Below, in pieces: positions 53,131 to 62,637 of a DNA stretch of 64,000 nt. The position numbers and the translations under genes were made by a program. How positions within the stretch are numbered: position 1 is the first letter of the stretch; every line of letters starts with the position of its first letter. The notes beneath the pieces are model-generated. The model was not told the origin of the DNA. It worked only from the letters and a program-made list of their open reading frames with translations, and did no database searches. Source of the stretch: Erythrobacter sp. NAP1 (GTDB taxonomy: Bacteria > Pseudomonadota > Alphaproteobacteria > Sphingomonadales > Sphingomonadaceae); assembly GCF_000152865.1 (NCBI RefSeq), contig NZ_CH672390.1:2645468-2709467 (forward strand), written 5' to 3'.

Positions 53131-53922
53131 TTATTCGGCTTGCATCCGCCACGTCTCGCGCGCTGTTTGCTCGCTGTGACCGATACGAGAGGTTACGCTG
53201 CGCTCGGCTTGCGACAGCCACCCTCCCTGAGGATCAGCAACCCCCTCATAGCGAACCTCAAACTCTCCAATCATTCCGTCGGGCAATGTCATCTGTCGAC
53301 TAGCACGGACTGGGCCCAATCGCGGGTAGAACAGGTCTTCCGGCAAACGATCGAGGAGCGTTGACCCCGCTCTCTGCAAATCTGCGAGATATTGCACCTC
53401 GGCCTGACTCGGTTGCGCGCCGTCCCTTCGCTTGGCCATCATGTCCTTGGCAATGGCGATGGCCGATGCGAGATCCTCGTCACTTATCCGCCCGCCCGAC
53501 GCAACCAGTATGCCGTCCTGCGACACGAGCATCGGCCACATATCATCTGTAGAGCGTGCTTCTTCGACCTTTGCGAGTTGGGCGAGCGATGGGGGCGCAT
53601 CGACGCGAGCGCCAATCTGTGCCCCGTCTATTGAAATGGCCTGGTCCTGACGCTTGAAAGTGACTGCCCACGTGCGATCCACGCGAACCATATTGCCATC
53701 GCGCAACGATCGCTCGACCCGACGCCGCAAAACCATGGTGGATGCAGGAATTGCGAGCCTGCTCGATGTCCCCGCTAGGGCAGGAGGCATCGCAAGAAAC
53801 GCGCCCACGGCCCCCATTGAGGTTAACGCCCCCCGACGAGATACCATTTCAATCTTTGCTGTCTCGACCAATTTGCTCTTGGACCCGTCTCGCGGCGCGC
53901 CACAACTGCTCGGCGCACCCAT
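53131..53922 (-). CDS. Exported protein of unknown function with Tat-like signal
   Basis: A protein of 263 residues from the ATG at 53922, which overlaps the cutA stop (TAATG), or 238 from ATG 53847. At the second start it reads MVSRRGALTSMGAVGAFLAMPPALAG, a twin-arginine-like signal without the full SRRxFLK motif. The mature part has a strand-rich start (VERSLRDGNMVRVDRTWAVTFKR), a helical middle (DEDLASAIAIAKDMMAKR) and a C-terminal region ending in SEQTARETWRMQAE. No family recognised. It is the last gene behind ctaA and cutA. Confidence 0.7.
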   Translation of the reverse strand: MGAPSSCGAPRDGSKSKLVETAKIEMVSRRGALTSMGAVGAFLAMPPALAGTSSRLAIPASTMVLRRRVERSLRDGNMVRVDRTWAVTFKRQDQAISIDGAQIGARVDAPPSLAQLAKVEEARSTDDMWPMLVSQDGILVASGGRISDEDLASAIAIAKDMMAKRRDGAQPSQAEVQYLADLQRAGSTLLDRLPEDLFYPRLGPVRASRQMTLPDGMIGEFEVRYEGVADPQGGWLSQAERSVTSRIGHSEQTARETWRMQAE

Positions 53923-54260
53923 TATCCCGAAGTTGTGTTGCCCAGAGTCACTCCAAGCCATTGCTTTGTATCAGGATGTGCAGCGTTGCAAAGCCACCCG
54001 ACAATCGCCGGTGTGTCATATGGGTGACATTCGCCCAGTCGAGCCATCAGGCGATCGAGGCATTCTTCCGTCGTCTTAAATAGGACTGCCACTTCCGACT
54101 GCGCTGAGGACTGGCCTTCCCATTCGAACACGGAGATGATGCCTGGAATGATGTTGGCGCAGGCAATCAGCCTTTCTTCGAGAAGTGTCTCTGCAACATC
54201 TTTTGCGCTTTCGACGTCGGGAAACGGGCACCAGGCCAAGGCGGCCTGAACGTCGTTCAT
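53922..54260 (-). CDS. cutA: CutA-family divalent-cation tolerance protein
   Basis: A 112-residue trimeric ferredoxin-like protein: AWCPFPDVESAKDVAETLLEERLIACANIIPGIISVFEWEG and VAVLFKTTEECLDRLMARLGECHPYDTPAIVGW are diagnostic. Its link to copper tolerance in E. coli is genetic and its exact role is unclear. The start overlaps the ctaA stop (ATGA), pairing it with a heme A enzyme needed for copper-containing oxidases. Confidence 0.95.
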   Translation of the reverse strand: MNDVQAALAWCPFPDVESAKDVAETLLEERLIACANIIPGIISVFEWEGQSSAQSEVAVLFKTTEECLDRLMARLGECHPYDTPAIVGWLCNAAHPDTKQWLGVTLGNTTSG

Positions 54261-55348
54261 GCCGACTTTGCGCTGGCGCGCTGCCCTTGAATGCGAACGC
54301 CATCACTATGCATCGCCCAGGCCGTTGACGCGACGAGGAGCGCGCCTGTCAACTGGTGTGCTGCCGCGACCCAGAGCGAGACTTCGGTCATGACCGTTGC
54401 AATCCCGAGGATGATCATGACGCCGAAGGCGCTGTGAACCGCGATCGATGCGCGGCGATCACTCTTGCGGACCCGTCTCGCGAGATAAATCAATGCAGCG
54501 ACAGCAATCCATGCCCACCAACGGTGCAGGAAGTGAAGCAGGAAGGGGTCGTGAGTCAGCGTCCACAAGAAGCCCGAAGAAAAATCGAGTTCCGGCACCA
54601 ATCGCCCATTCATCAGCGGCCAATCGTAGGCAGCGTGACCTGCGTTTAGGCCGGCAACCCAAGCGCCGAGGAGCAGTTGGATAAAGAGAACAACGGCCAC
54701 GAGCGCTGCAGGCAAGGTCAGCGGCGCCGCCCCTGCACCGGGCACACGAGCGAGGCGGCGCATGTCGCGCGCGGTCCAGACCAACAGGCCCAACAGCAAC
54801 AGCGCGGTCAGAAGGTGCAATGAGAGGCGAAAATGACTGACATCGGTCATGTCCCCGACAAGGCCCGACTGTACCATCAGCCAACCAAACAGGCCTTGCA
54901 GTCCGCCAAGAGCAAGCAGCCCGACGAGGCGCGGTTTGAATCCTTTCGGGATGGCTCCCTTTACCCAGAACCAGACGAGAGGAGCTGCATAGAGCAGTCC
55001 GACCATACGGGCGAGCAGGCGGTGAAACCACTCCCAGAAATAGATGAATTTGAAATCGGCCAGCGTCATTCCGGTCAAGCTTGCTTCAAGCCGATATTCC
55101 GGCGTCGCCTGATACTTCGCGAATTCAGCCTGCCACGCTGCATCGGTTAGCGGAGGCAGGATGCCGGTCGCAACTTCCCATTCTGTGATCGACAGCCCGC
55201 TTTCGGTCAGCCGGGTGATCCCGCCAACCAGCACGATCATAACGACGACGAACGCGACAACCTCCAGCCAGCGCGCAATCGCCAAGGGGCGGGCGCGTGA
55301 TCCGATTTCGCTGGTCTTGATAGAGGGGCTGTCTGCAAGGCTGGCCAT
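54257..55348 (-). CDS. ctaA: Heme A synthase (COX15/CtaA)
   Basis: A 363-residue membrane enzyme that oxidises heme O to heme A for cytochrome c oxidase. About eight membrane segments are seen. Conserved parts include GGITRLTESGLSITEW at the first segment, FKFIYFWEWFHRLLARMVG with its histidine, VSHFRLSLHLLTAL, and DPFLLHFLHRWWAW. This is the type found in alphaproteobacteria and mitochondria. ATG 55348 is chosen because it starts the conserved protein; longer readings cross the divergent merC-like gene. Confidence 0.95.
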   Translation of the reverse strand: MASLADSPSIKTSEIGSRARPLAIARWLEVVAFVVVMIVLVGGITRLTESGLSITEWEVATGILPPLTDAAWQAEFAKYQATPEYRLEASLTGMTLADFKFIYFWEWFHRLLARMVGLLYAAPLVWFWVKGAIPKGFKPRLVGLLALGGLQGLFGWLMVQSGLVGDMTDVSHFRLSLHLLTALLLLGLLVWTARDMRRLARVPGAGAAPLTLPAALVAVVLFIQLLLGAWVAGLNAGHAAYDWPLMNGRLVPELDFSSGFLWTLTHDPFLLHFLHRWWAWIAVAALIYLARRVRKSDRRASIAVHSAFGVMIILGIATVMTEVSLWVAAAHQLTGALLVASTAWAMHSDGVRIQGQRASAKSA

Positions 55349-55453
55349 GACGCCTGCGTAAATGTGAGGGAACGCGCATCGTGACAAGTGCGTTCGTGAA
55401 AAAGGATGCTGCGCGGGGCGCAAGCCCTTGCGCAATGTGACAACATTACATAC

Positions 55454-55855
55454 ATGGCAATCGCGATGGCACCGGGACCCTTCTCTGATTCTACGGCCGA
55501 AACGAACCGGCGGCTCGACCAGCTTGGCATTGGCCTTGCGGGTCTGTGTGCGTTGCATTGCCTTGCAACGATTGTGGTCGTTTCGTTCTTGGGCATCGGC
55601 GGACACTTCCTGCTTGCGCCCGAGATTCACCGCGTCGGTCTCGCTATTGCCCTCGTCATCGCCGCCGTCGCAATCGGCTGGGGCGCGCTCAGGCATCGCC
55701 GCGCAGCACCCTTCGTGATTGCTATGATGGGGCTTACCTTCATGGGTGGCGCATTGGCCATGCCTCATGGTGAGGAAGAAATCGTCCTGACGATGATCGG
55801 CGTCACCCTCGTTGCCGCCGGCCATCTGCTCAACATTCGGTCCTCGCTACGCTAG
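55454..55855 (+). CDS. MerC-domain membrane protein
   Basis: A 133-residue protein with four membrane segments (about residues 25-45, 52-72, 80-100 and 108-128). GLCALHCLATIVVV carries the cysteine pair of MerC-type mercury transporters. Many sphingomonads carry one outside any mer operon, often beside zinc or iron genes, so mercury transport is not assured. ATG 55454 fits the family. It is divergent from ctaA. Confidence 0.85.
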   Translation: MAIAMAPGPFSDSTAETNRRLDQLGIGLAGLCALHCLATIVVVSFLGIGGHFLLAPEIHRVGLAIALVIAAVAIGWGALRHRRAAPFVIAMMGLTFMGGALAMPHGEEEIVLTMIGVTLVAAGHLLNIRSSLR

Positions 55856-55885
55856 GCTTGCACCTGCGGGTTTGGCGGCTATTCC

Positions 55886-56887
55886 ATGATCGCCATGACC
55901 GAAACGAAATCCATAACCCTGAATGGCGAAGTGCGCCGCACCAATGCCGCTACCATCGCAGATCTGGTCCGCGAACTCGACCTTGTGCCTGAAAAAGTGG
56001 CGGTGGAACGCAATGGCGAAATCGTCCCGCGGTCGACCTTGAACGAGGCTTCACTTGGTTCAGGGGACACCCTGGAAATCGTACACTTCGTCGGTGGCGG
56101 CGACCATTCCGCGCCCGCCAAGGATACGTGGAGCGTTGCCGGCCGCACATTCAGCTCTCGCCTGATCGTGGGCACAGGGAAGTACAAGGATTTCGAACAA
56201 AACGCCGCCGCGCTCGAGGAGAGTGGTGCAGAGATCGTCACCGTCGCGGTGCGCCGCGTCAATGTAAGCGATCCCAAGGCGCCGATGCTGACAGACTATA
56301 TCGATCCAAAGAAGATCACTTACCTGCCCAACACCGCTGGGTGCTTTAACGCCGAAGAGGCCATTCGCACCCTGCGACTTGCACGCGAGGCGGGCGGCTG
56401 GGATCTGGTGAAGCTCGAAGTGCTGGGTGAGGCTCGCACGCTCTACCCGGACATGCGAGAGACGCTGACTGCGACGGAGACGCTGGCGAAGGAAGGGTTT
56501 CTTCCCATGGTCTACTGCGTGGATGATCCGATTGCCGCCAAGCAACTCGAAGATGCGGGCGCGGTCGCTATCATGCCTCTTGGTGCGCCAATCGGATCAG
56601 GCCTCGGGATACAAAATCAGGTCACCATCCGCCTCATTGTAGAGGGTGCGAACGTGCCCGTGCTGGTCGATGCGGGAGTGGGAACAGCCTCGGACGCGGC
56701 TGTCGGCATGGAGCTGGGCTGCGATGGAATCTTGATGAACACTGCCATCGCGGAGGCAAAAGATCCCATTCGGATGGCGCGCGCGATGAAACTCGCGGTT
56801 GAAGCGGGCCGCGAAGCCTATCTTGCCGGGCGCATGGGGCGGCGCAAATATGCCGATCCTTCGAGCCCGCTTGCAGGGCTGATCTGA
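55886..56887 (+). CDS. thiG: ThiS-ThiG fusion: sulfur carrier and thiazole synthase
   Basis: A 333-residue fusion. Residues 7-72 form a ThiS ubiquitin-like domain ([19 protein letters not shown]) ending HFVGGG (G70-G72), and residues 80-333 form ThiG ([21 protein letters not shown]; Schiff-base K176 in [30 protein letters not shown]). ThiG makes the thiazole phosphate of thiamine using sulfur from the ThiS thiocarboxylate. In the fusion the GG end is internal, so sulfur transfer must work differently or need cleavage. No TPP riboswitch is seen upstream. ATG 55886 or 55895 is the start. Confidence 0.93.
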   Translation: MIAMTETKSITLNGEVRRTNAATIADLVRELDLVPEKVAVERNGEIVPRSTLNEASLGSGDTLEIVHFVGGGDHSAPAKDTWSVAGRTFSSRLIVGTGKYKDFEQNAAALEESGAEIVTVAVRRVNVSDPKAPMLTDYIDPKKITYLPNTAGCFNAEEAIRTLRLAREAGGWDLVKLEVLGEARTLYPDMRETLTATETLAKEGFLPMVYCVDDPIAAKQLEDAGAVAIMPLGAPIGSGLGIQNQVTIRLIVEGANVPVLVDAGVGTASDAAVGMELGCDGILMNTAIAEAKDPIRMARAMKLAVEAGREAYLAGRMGRRKYADPSSPLAGLI

Positions 56888-56972
56888 TTTAGCCGCTAGT
56901 TTCTGCGCCATGGTTACCGGGTGTTAACCAAACTGTCGGACAAACGTCTCCAGCACTTGAGGAGACGAGCCA

Positions 56973-57503
56973 GTGACCCTTGCCACCACTTCGACCATGG
57001 CCATCGGCGAAATGCGCGAATTCGCGGCCTTCGCTGCATGTGAGCAACGCTACATCAAGCGCAGCCTCGATATTGGCCTCGGCCGGTGCGATGCATTCAA
57101 GCTGTGGGGCCGCACAGAAGCTGAGAACACTGCGATCCGTCGCCAGTACGTCGCCTATCAGGATCTCAAAGTGCTGCGCGACCTGGTCCCGCAAGAGGGC
57201 GCCATGGGTGAGATCGAGCGCTTTATCGGCAAGCTGGTAAGGATGACGTCTTTCGATCTTTCGCAAGAACGCCTGAACAGCTTCTCAGCTTTCCGCTTTC
57301 TGTATGAACGTCTTCTTGGAGCCGAAGCGCGGCCATACCTGCCTGCAGCCTTCTGTGCAGCGGCAGCGCTGCCGACCATCCGCCCACACCAACGCAAAGT
57401 GCTGCTGCAATCGCTCAGCGAAGCAGCTGCGACAGCGCCGGGCTGGTCCGAACGCCGCCCGAGTTTCTATCCCGAATATGTCGAGGACGTAGAGGCGGCT
57501 TAG
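56973..57503 (+). CDS. Hypothetical helical protein
   Basis: A 176-residue cytosolic, mostly helical protein from GTG 56973, preceded by GAGGAG. Features include REFAAFAACEQRYIKRSLDIGLGRCDAF, FDLSQERLNSFSAFRFLYERLL and PTIRPHQRKVLLQSLSEAA. There are no membrane segments or known motifs. No family recognised. Codon use fits its neighbours. It lies 85 bases after thiSG and converges on the acyl-CoA synthetase gene. Confidence 0.7.
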   Translation: MTLATTSTMAIGEMREFAAFAACEQRYIKRSLDIGLGRCDAFKLWGRTEAENTAIRRQYVAYQDLKVLRDLVPQEGAMGEIERFIGKLVRMTSFDLSQERLNSFSAFRFLYERLLGAEARPYLPAAFCAAAALPTIRPHQRKVLLQSLSEAAATAPGWSERRPSFYPEYVEDVEAA

Positions 57504-57515
57504 GCTGCCTCTCGA

Positions 57516-59363
57516 TCAACTGCGATAAAGCCCGTTGATCTTGTCCTCATAGCGGTCGCGGATCTTGTGACGCCGGATTTTCATGCTCGGCGTCATTTCC
57601 TCATTTTCGATTGAAAACGCCTCATCCGCAAAGGCGAATTGGCGCACCTTTTCGATTACCGAAAGGTCCTTGTTCGTTCGGTCAACCGCGGCGCGCACGG
57701 CATTCTTGAAAGCGGGCAATTCCTGCAACGCCTTCAGGTCGAACTTTTCATCGTTTGCGCGCGCCCATTCGAGCGCCCATTCCGCATCAGGCACGATCAG
57801 GCCGACAACATAGGGGCGCTTGTCACCGCTCACCATCGCCTGCGCAATCTCCGGCTGGAGTGTCAGCATGCCCTCGATCTTTTGCGGAGCAACATTGTCG
57901 CCCTTGTCGTTGACGATCATGTCCTTCTTGCGGTCGGTGATTACGATCCGGCCTTTGTCGTCGAGGTGTCCGATGTCGCCTGTGTGAAGCCAGCCATCGA
58001 CGATCGTACGCGCGGTCTCGGCCTCGTTCTGCCAATAGCCGTGCATCACAAGCTCGCCGCGGCACAGGATTTCCCCATCATCGGCAATGCGGATGTCGAC
58101 GCCGCGCATCGGCGGACCGACCGTGTCCATCTTGAGGCCGACCTTTGGCCTGTTGCAGCTCATCACCGGACCCGCCTCGGTCTGGCCATAGCCTTGGAGC
58201 ATCGTGAGCCCCATTGCCTCGAAGAAATTGCCAACTTCCGGGTTGAGAGGCGCGCCGCCTGAAACCATCGCCTTGATCCTGCCGCCGAACTTGGCGCGGA
58301 TCTTGGGGCGAAGGGTCTTTTCGACCAGCATGTTGAGTGGCATGTCGCGCTTGCGGATCTTGCCGTCGCGCGAATTCTCGCTGATTTTCAGCGCGCTATC
58401 CATCATGAAGTTGGCGACCGTGCCCTGCTTTTCGACCTGCTTCATGATCCGCGTGCGCAGCACTTCAAACAGGCGCGGGACGACGACCATGATAGTCGGG
58501 CGGGTTTCCTCGATATTGGAGGCCAGTTTCTCGAGGCCTTCGGAATAGAAGATTTCGGCCCCAACACCGATCGGCAGATATTGGCCGCCGGTGTGTTCAT
58601 AAGCGTGGCTTAAAGGGAGGAAGGAGAGGAAGCGTTCGTCCTTGATGCCGAAGTCGTTGATCAGGATTTCCGCAGCGCCAGCAACATTGCACAGGATCGA
58701 CCCGTGGTGCTGGCGGACACCGCGCGGCGCTCCGCCGGTGCCACTGGTGTAGATCAGGCAGGCGAGATCATCCCGTGTGATACCAGCGATCCGCTCTTCG
58801 ACCGCCTTGCGCGCTGCGGTTGCATCGCCTGCGATAAGATCGTCCCAGGAATGATACTCGAAGCTACCAGCCTGCTGACGGTGAAGGTCGTCGATGCCGA
58901 TCACGTGGTCGACAATGCCTGTGCGGCCAATCGCGCCAACCACCGGACCCAGCAGCTTTTCGGTCGAGACGACGACGGCGCGTGCTCCCGAATTGTCGAG
59001 GATGTGCGCGTGATCGCGTTCGGTGTTGGTAGTGTAGGTCGGCACCGAAATGCAGCCCGCCGCCATGATCGCGATGTCCGCGATGCACCATTCAGGACGG
59101 TTTTCGGAGACGAGCGCAACGCGGTCGCCATCGCTCAAGCCAAGATGCCGCAGGCTTTCGGCGAGCAGGCAAATTTGGTCAGCAACTTCGCGCCAGCTCT
59201 GCGTTTTCCATTCGCCGTCCTGCTTTCGACCTAGAAAAGGAGCGTCGCCCTTTTCGTCAGCGCGTTTCAGAAATAGCTCGACCAGATTGTTGGCTCTATC
59301 GACATCCTGCAGGATCGGATTGTCGTTCGGATCCGCCGCCGGGGGGGTGTTGGGTGCGTGCAC
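57516..59363 (-). CDS. Long-chain fatty-acid-CoA ligase (AMP-binding)
   Basis: A 615-residue adenylate-forming enzyme. The ATP motif YTSGTGGAPRGVRQHHGS is near residue 203, GYGQTEAGPVMSCNR near 392, and DGWLHTGDIGHLDDKGRIVITDRKKD near 455, with the late lysine in TPSMKIRRHKI. It activates fatty acids as CoA thioesters for degradation or lipid synthesis. Chain-length preference cannot be told. Confidence 0.94.
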   Translation of the reverse strand: MHAPNTPPAADPNDNPILQDVDRANNLVELFLKRADEKGDAPFLGRKQDGEWKTQSWREVADQICLLAESLRHLGLSDGDRVALVSENRPEWCIADIAIMAAGCISVPTYTTNTERDHAHILDNSGARAVVVSTEKLLGPVVGAIGRTGIVDHVIGIDDLHRQQAGSFEYHSWDDLIAGDATAARKAVEERIAGITRDDLACLIYTSGTGGAPRGVRQHHGSILCNVAGAAEILINDFGIKDERFLSFLPLSHAYEHTGGQYLPIGVGAEIFYSEGLEKLASNIEETRPTIMVVVPRLFEVLRTRIMKQVEKQGTVANFMMDSALKISENSRDGKIRKRDMPLNMLVEKTLRPKIRAKFGGRIKAMVSGGAPLNPEVGNFFEAMGLTMLQGYGQTEAGPVMSCNRPKVGLKMDTVGPPMRGVDIRIADDGEILCRGELVMHGYWQNEAETARTIVDGWLHTGDIGHLDDKGRIVITDRKKDMIVNDKGDNVAPQKIEGMLTLQPEIAQAMVSGDKRPYVVGLIVPDAEWALEWARANDEKFDLKALQELPAFKNAVRAAVDRTNKDLSVIEKVRQFAFADEAFSIENEEMTPSMKIRRHKIRDRYEDKINGLYRS

Positions 59364-59498
59364 GGAATGAAGCTCCTCTTCCCGCCCCGCTGCGCCAGGC
59401 TATAGCCGCGCTGGAGGCGTTGCATTTTTAGTATTATTGTTAAGATAAACCCCCAAGCGCGTAGCGACAAGCGTTGCCGTCAGCTGGCGCCTTCCGGC

Positions 59499-61256
59499 TC
59501 AGGGCTGCTCAGCACCCCGATTGCCTTCTGACGCTGACAAGGGTTCGTAGCGCAAAAGGTCTGCAATCCTTGGGTCGCCAGCCGATTCCCACCCATTTTC
59601 GGTCCGAAGCAACGCGTTGGTCTTGCCTCGCGGTGAGATCACCCGGATTTCGCCGTGGCCCATGGCTGTAAGCTGATCCGCCACAGCTGCCGCGACGCTG
59701 CCTTCTTCGGTGATCGCGACCGATCCGAATGACATCAGCAAGGGAAGGGCAAGCGCTTCTTCAGCGCTCATGCCAAAGTCAATGACGCCAATGATCGAGC
59801 GCGCGACCTGTACTGGGATAGTCGGCCCGCCAGCAGCTCCGATCACGAGAACGATCTCTCCATCCGCATCGAAGACGATTGTAGGCGCCATCGAAGAACG
59901 CGGACGCTTGCTGCCTTCGACCCGGTTTGCCACCGGGACACCGTTGACATCAGGCGAAGAGCTGAAGTCGGTGAGCTCGTTGTTGAGATAGAATCCGCCC
60001 CAATGGAGGCCAGAGCCGAACGCTCCTTCGATGGTTGAGGTGTAGCTGACCGCATTGCCTTCACCATCGACCACGGAGAAGTGGGTGGTGCCGTTTTCTG
60101 GCGGTTCGTCACCGTCAGCGCGGGCCATCGGTGCACCGGGGGGCGTTCCTGGTTGTACCTCTGCAATCGCGGTGCTGCGATCAATCAGGGCACCGCGGCT
60201 GGCCATGTAATCGGGATTGACGAGACCATCGACTGGCACTTCAACAAAATCCGCGTCACCCAGATAAAGCTCGCGGTCAGCGTAAGCGATCCGCTGCGAT
60301 TCCAGAAATAGGTGCCAGAATTCGGCGCTTTGCGGGCCAAGTGCCGAGAGATCAAATCCCTCAAGCTGGCCAAGCATCTGTGCAACCGCCACGCCGCCCG
60401 ACGAGGGCGGGCCCATGCCGCACACCTTGTACGTTCGATAAGGGGCGCATACTGGATCGCGCATCTTGGCTGTATAAGCTCGCACATCGCTGGCGCTCAT
60501 CTTGCCATCTTGCGGCGTTTCAGCAGCGACGTATTGCGCAAACTCGGCAGCGCTTTCGCGGTAGAAGACTTCGGGCCCGCCAGCCGCGATCCGTTCTAGT
60601 GTATCCGCAAGTTCAGGCACCTTTACCATCGCCCCAACAGGAAGCGGCTCGCCATCTTCACCGAAGAATATGGCCCGCGCGGCTTCGGTTTTGCCCGCAC
60701 GCGATTGCTGGCCGCTAAGCGACTGGTGAAGTCGGCGGTTCATAACGAAGCCTTCGCGGGCAAGGGCGATTGCTGGCTCGAACAGCTCGGCCCATGCAAG
60801 GTTGCCGTGTTCCTTATGGGCGAGCGCTGCGAGGGCGATGTTGCCTGGAACCCCGACGCTTAGACCCGAGGTAACTCGGGTCTCACGCGGCAGGCGTTCG
60901 CCATCTGCGTCAAGAAAGCGAGTCCCCGTGGCCGTGGCCGGAGCTGTCTCGCGACCGTCGAAACTTTCGATGCCGTCAGAGCCGGCATGGATCATGAAGC
61001 CGCCGCCGCCAATTCCGGAACTTTGCGGTTCGACCACTGTCAGGGCCAGCATGACAGCGATGGCTGCATCGGCCGCAGAGCCGCCCTTCGCGAGGATCGC
61101 TTCGCCCGCTGCTGCGGCGCGCGGGTCCGCTGCGCTGACCGCGCCCGGCGTTGTGATTTGCGCGGCCGATGCCGGGCTTGCGACGGGAGCATCCATGTCC
61201 GCGCAGGCTGTGGCCAGAAGCGCGATCGGGGCGATTATCGAGAAGTGTTTGAGCAT
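59499..61256 (-). CDS. ggt: Gamma-glutamyltransferase
   Basis: A 585-residue exported enzyme that hydrolyses glutathione and transfers gamma-glutamyl groups. The proenzyme cleaves itself before the threonine of NGTTHFSVVDGEGN (about residue 400), which becomes the nucleophile; GSKRPRSSMAPTIVFD and GAAGGPTIPVQV follow. The N-terminus (IALLATACADMD) resembles a lipobox, so it may be a lipoprotein rather than soluble. It starts 12 bases after the pyrD stop on the same strand. Confidence 0.94.
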   Translation of the reverse strand: MLKHFSIIAPIALLATACADMDAPVASPASAAQITTPGAVSAADPRAAAAGEAILAKGGSAADAAIAVMLALTVVEPQSSGIGGGGFMIHAGSDGIESFDGRETAPATATGTRFLDADGERLPRETRVTSGLSVGVPGNIALAALAHKEHGNLAWAELFEPAIALAREGFVMNRRLHQSLSGQQSRAGKTEAARAIFFGEDGEPLPVGAMVKVPELADTLERIAAGGPEVFYRESAAEFAQYVAAETPQDGKMSASDVRAYTAKMRDPVCAPYRTYKVCGMGPPSSGGVAVAQMLGQLEGFDLSALGPQSAEFWHLFLESQRIAYADRELYLGDADFVEVPVDGLVNPDYMASRGALIDRSTAIAEVQPGTPPGAPMARADGDEPPENGTTHFSVVDGEGNAVSYTSTIEGAFGSGLHWGGFYLNNELTDFSSSPDVNGVPVANRVEGSKRPRSSMAPTIVFDADGEIVLVIGAAGGPTIPVQVARSIIGVIDFGMSAEEALALPLLMSFGSVAITEEGSVAAAVADQLTAMGHGEIRVISPRGKTNALLRTENGWESAGDPRIADLLRYEPLSASEGNRGAEQP

Positions 61257-61268
61257 CGGGTGCGACTG

Positions 61269-62336
61269 CTATTCGCTTCCCACCGCCTCTGCAATGCTCG
61301 AAAATCCGTCGCGTTTCATGAGCCGCTCCAGTCCGCTCACGATCTGGCTGCCGAGACCGGGCCCTTCATAGACCATGGCCGAGTAAAGCTGGACAAGGCT
61401 CGCGCCCGCCCTGATGCGCTGCCACGCATGCTCGGCTGTCGCAATGCCGCCAACGCCGACAAGCGGCATCTCTCCGCCGGTTGCCTTGCGGAAATCGCGA
61501 ACGCGTTCGAGCGCCATGGCGCGCAGCGGTTCACCCGAAAGCCCCCCGGTTTCGTTTGCATGCCGTGATCTAAGGTCAGGTCGCGAGATGGTAGTGTTCG
61601 ACACAATGAGTGCGCCGAGCTTTTTGTCGATGGCTATGCGCGCAATCGCGTCGATATCATCGTACTCAAGATCCGGCGCGACCTTGAGGAAGATCGGGGG
61701 CACAGTTTCCGTCTCCGCTTGGCCACGCGCCTCGATCACGGCATCGATCAGGCCAGCCAATGCAGCTTCGTCCTGAAGCGCTCGAAGGCCCGGAGTGTTC
61801 GGGCTCGACACGTTGACCGCAAGATAGCTCGCATAAGGTGCCATGAGCCGGGCCATCTCAGCATAGTCTGCCGTGCGATCCTCGGAATCCTTGTTGGCGC
61901 CAATGTTGATTCCGACGACGCCTGGGCGGCCGCTGCGTGCTGCGAATCGCTTGAGAGCTTTTTGCGCGCCGGCGTTGTTGAAGCCCATCCGATTGATCAC
62001 CGCTCGATCTTCGGCGAGTCGAAAGAGTCGAGGCTTGGGATTGCCAGCTTGAGGGCGCGGAGTGATCGACCCTGCTTCGGTGAAGCCAAAGCCAAGTCTC
62101 AAAAGAGCATCGGGCACTTCAGCGTCTTTGTCGAACCCAGCGGCGACCCCCACCGGGTTTGGAAAGTCCAATCCGGCAACTCGTACCGCCAGCGAATTGC
62201 TTCCAGAGTCTCCAGAAGAGATTGAAGCAAAAGGCATTTTTTTCAGCGAGTTAATCGCAAGGCGGTGGCCGGTCTCGGGGTCGAGCGCAAAGATGGCCGG
62301 ACGAGCGAGCGCGAAGAGGCGAGAGGTGAGCGTCAT
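61269..62336 (-). CDS. pyrD: Quinone-dependent dihydroorotate dehydrogenase (class 2)
   Basis: A 355-residue FMN enzyme of pyrimidine synthesis, membrane-associated. It has the class 2 N-terminal helix (ARPAIFALDPETGHRLAI), NPVGVAAGFDKDAEV, INRMGFNNAG, and the catalytic serine in VNVSSPNTPGLRALQ, plus VGVGGIATAEHAWQRIRAGASLVQLY for the phosphate of FMN. Confidence 0.96.
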   Translation of the reverse strand: MTLTSRLFALARPAIFALDPETGHRLAINSLKKMPFASISSGDSGSNSLAVRVAGLDFPNPVGVAAGFDKDAEVPDALLRLGFGFTEAGSITPRPQAGNPKPRLFRLAEDRAVINRMGFNNAGAQKALKRFAARSGRPGVVGINIGANKDSEDRTADYAEMARLMAPYASYLAVNVSSPNTPGLRALQDEAALAGLIDAVIEARGQAETETVPPIFLKVAPDLEYDDIDAIARIAIDKKLGALIVSNTTISRPDLRSRHANETGGLSGEPLRAMALERVRDFRKATGGEMPLVGVGGIATAEHAWQRIRAGASLVQLYSAMVYEGPGLGSQIVSGLERLMKRDGFSSIAEAVGSE

Positions 62337-62637
62337 GGTTCTGCGCGTAAGCTGATTTCATCCGATCTGTCGAGAGGAGCACGTCCGACCATTCTACCAA
62401 GCGGTAAGCTCAAGACTTTGTGATCGAACCGAAAATTTGCTCCATGATACCTTGTCGTTTGCATACAATTCTTAGGCCGAGTTCGCGTCTAGACACTGTT
62501 CTGCGACCCGAAGGGCTCGGAGCAGCAATGCAAAGAGTTCCTCAACTCAAATGGGCGGCCCAACCGTGGGCCGCCCTTTTTTTTGATGTTATAACAGCCA
62601 GAAAGACGCTACACGCCTCCATATCGGGGCGTTGTTG
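62337..62637 (+). other. Intergenic region holding an orphan terminator
   Basis: A 301-base gap between divergent pyrD and the AraC-type gene. No supported ORF is present. The plus strand ends in a strong intrinsic terminator at 62553-62584 that has no gene in front of it in the same direction, so the region may encode a small RNA or an attenuated leader. I could not find a clear promoter. Confidence 0.4.
62553..62584 (+). terminator. Strong rho-independent terminator upstream of the AraC-type gene
   Basis: Arms GGGCGGCCCA (62553-62562) and TGGGCCGCCC (62567-62576) pair perfectly with an ACCG loop, followed by eight T residues. The AraC-type ATG is 54 bases downstream. Confidence 0.92.

Noticed and set aside
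55430..55453. ATGT-N9-ACAT-like repeats just before the MerC-domain gene, considered as a metal-regulator box
   Set aside because: The arms are only four bases and do not match Fur, Zur or MerR consensus sites.
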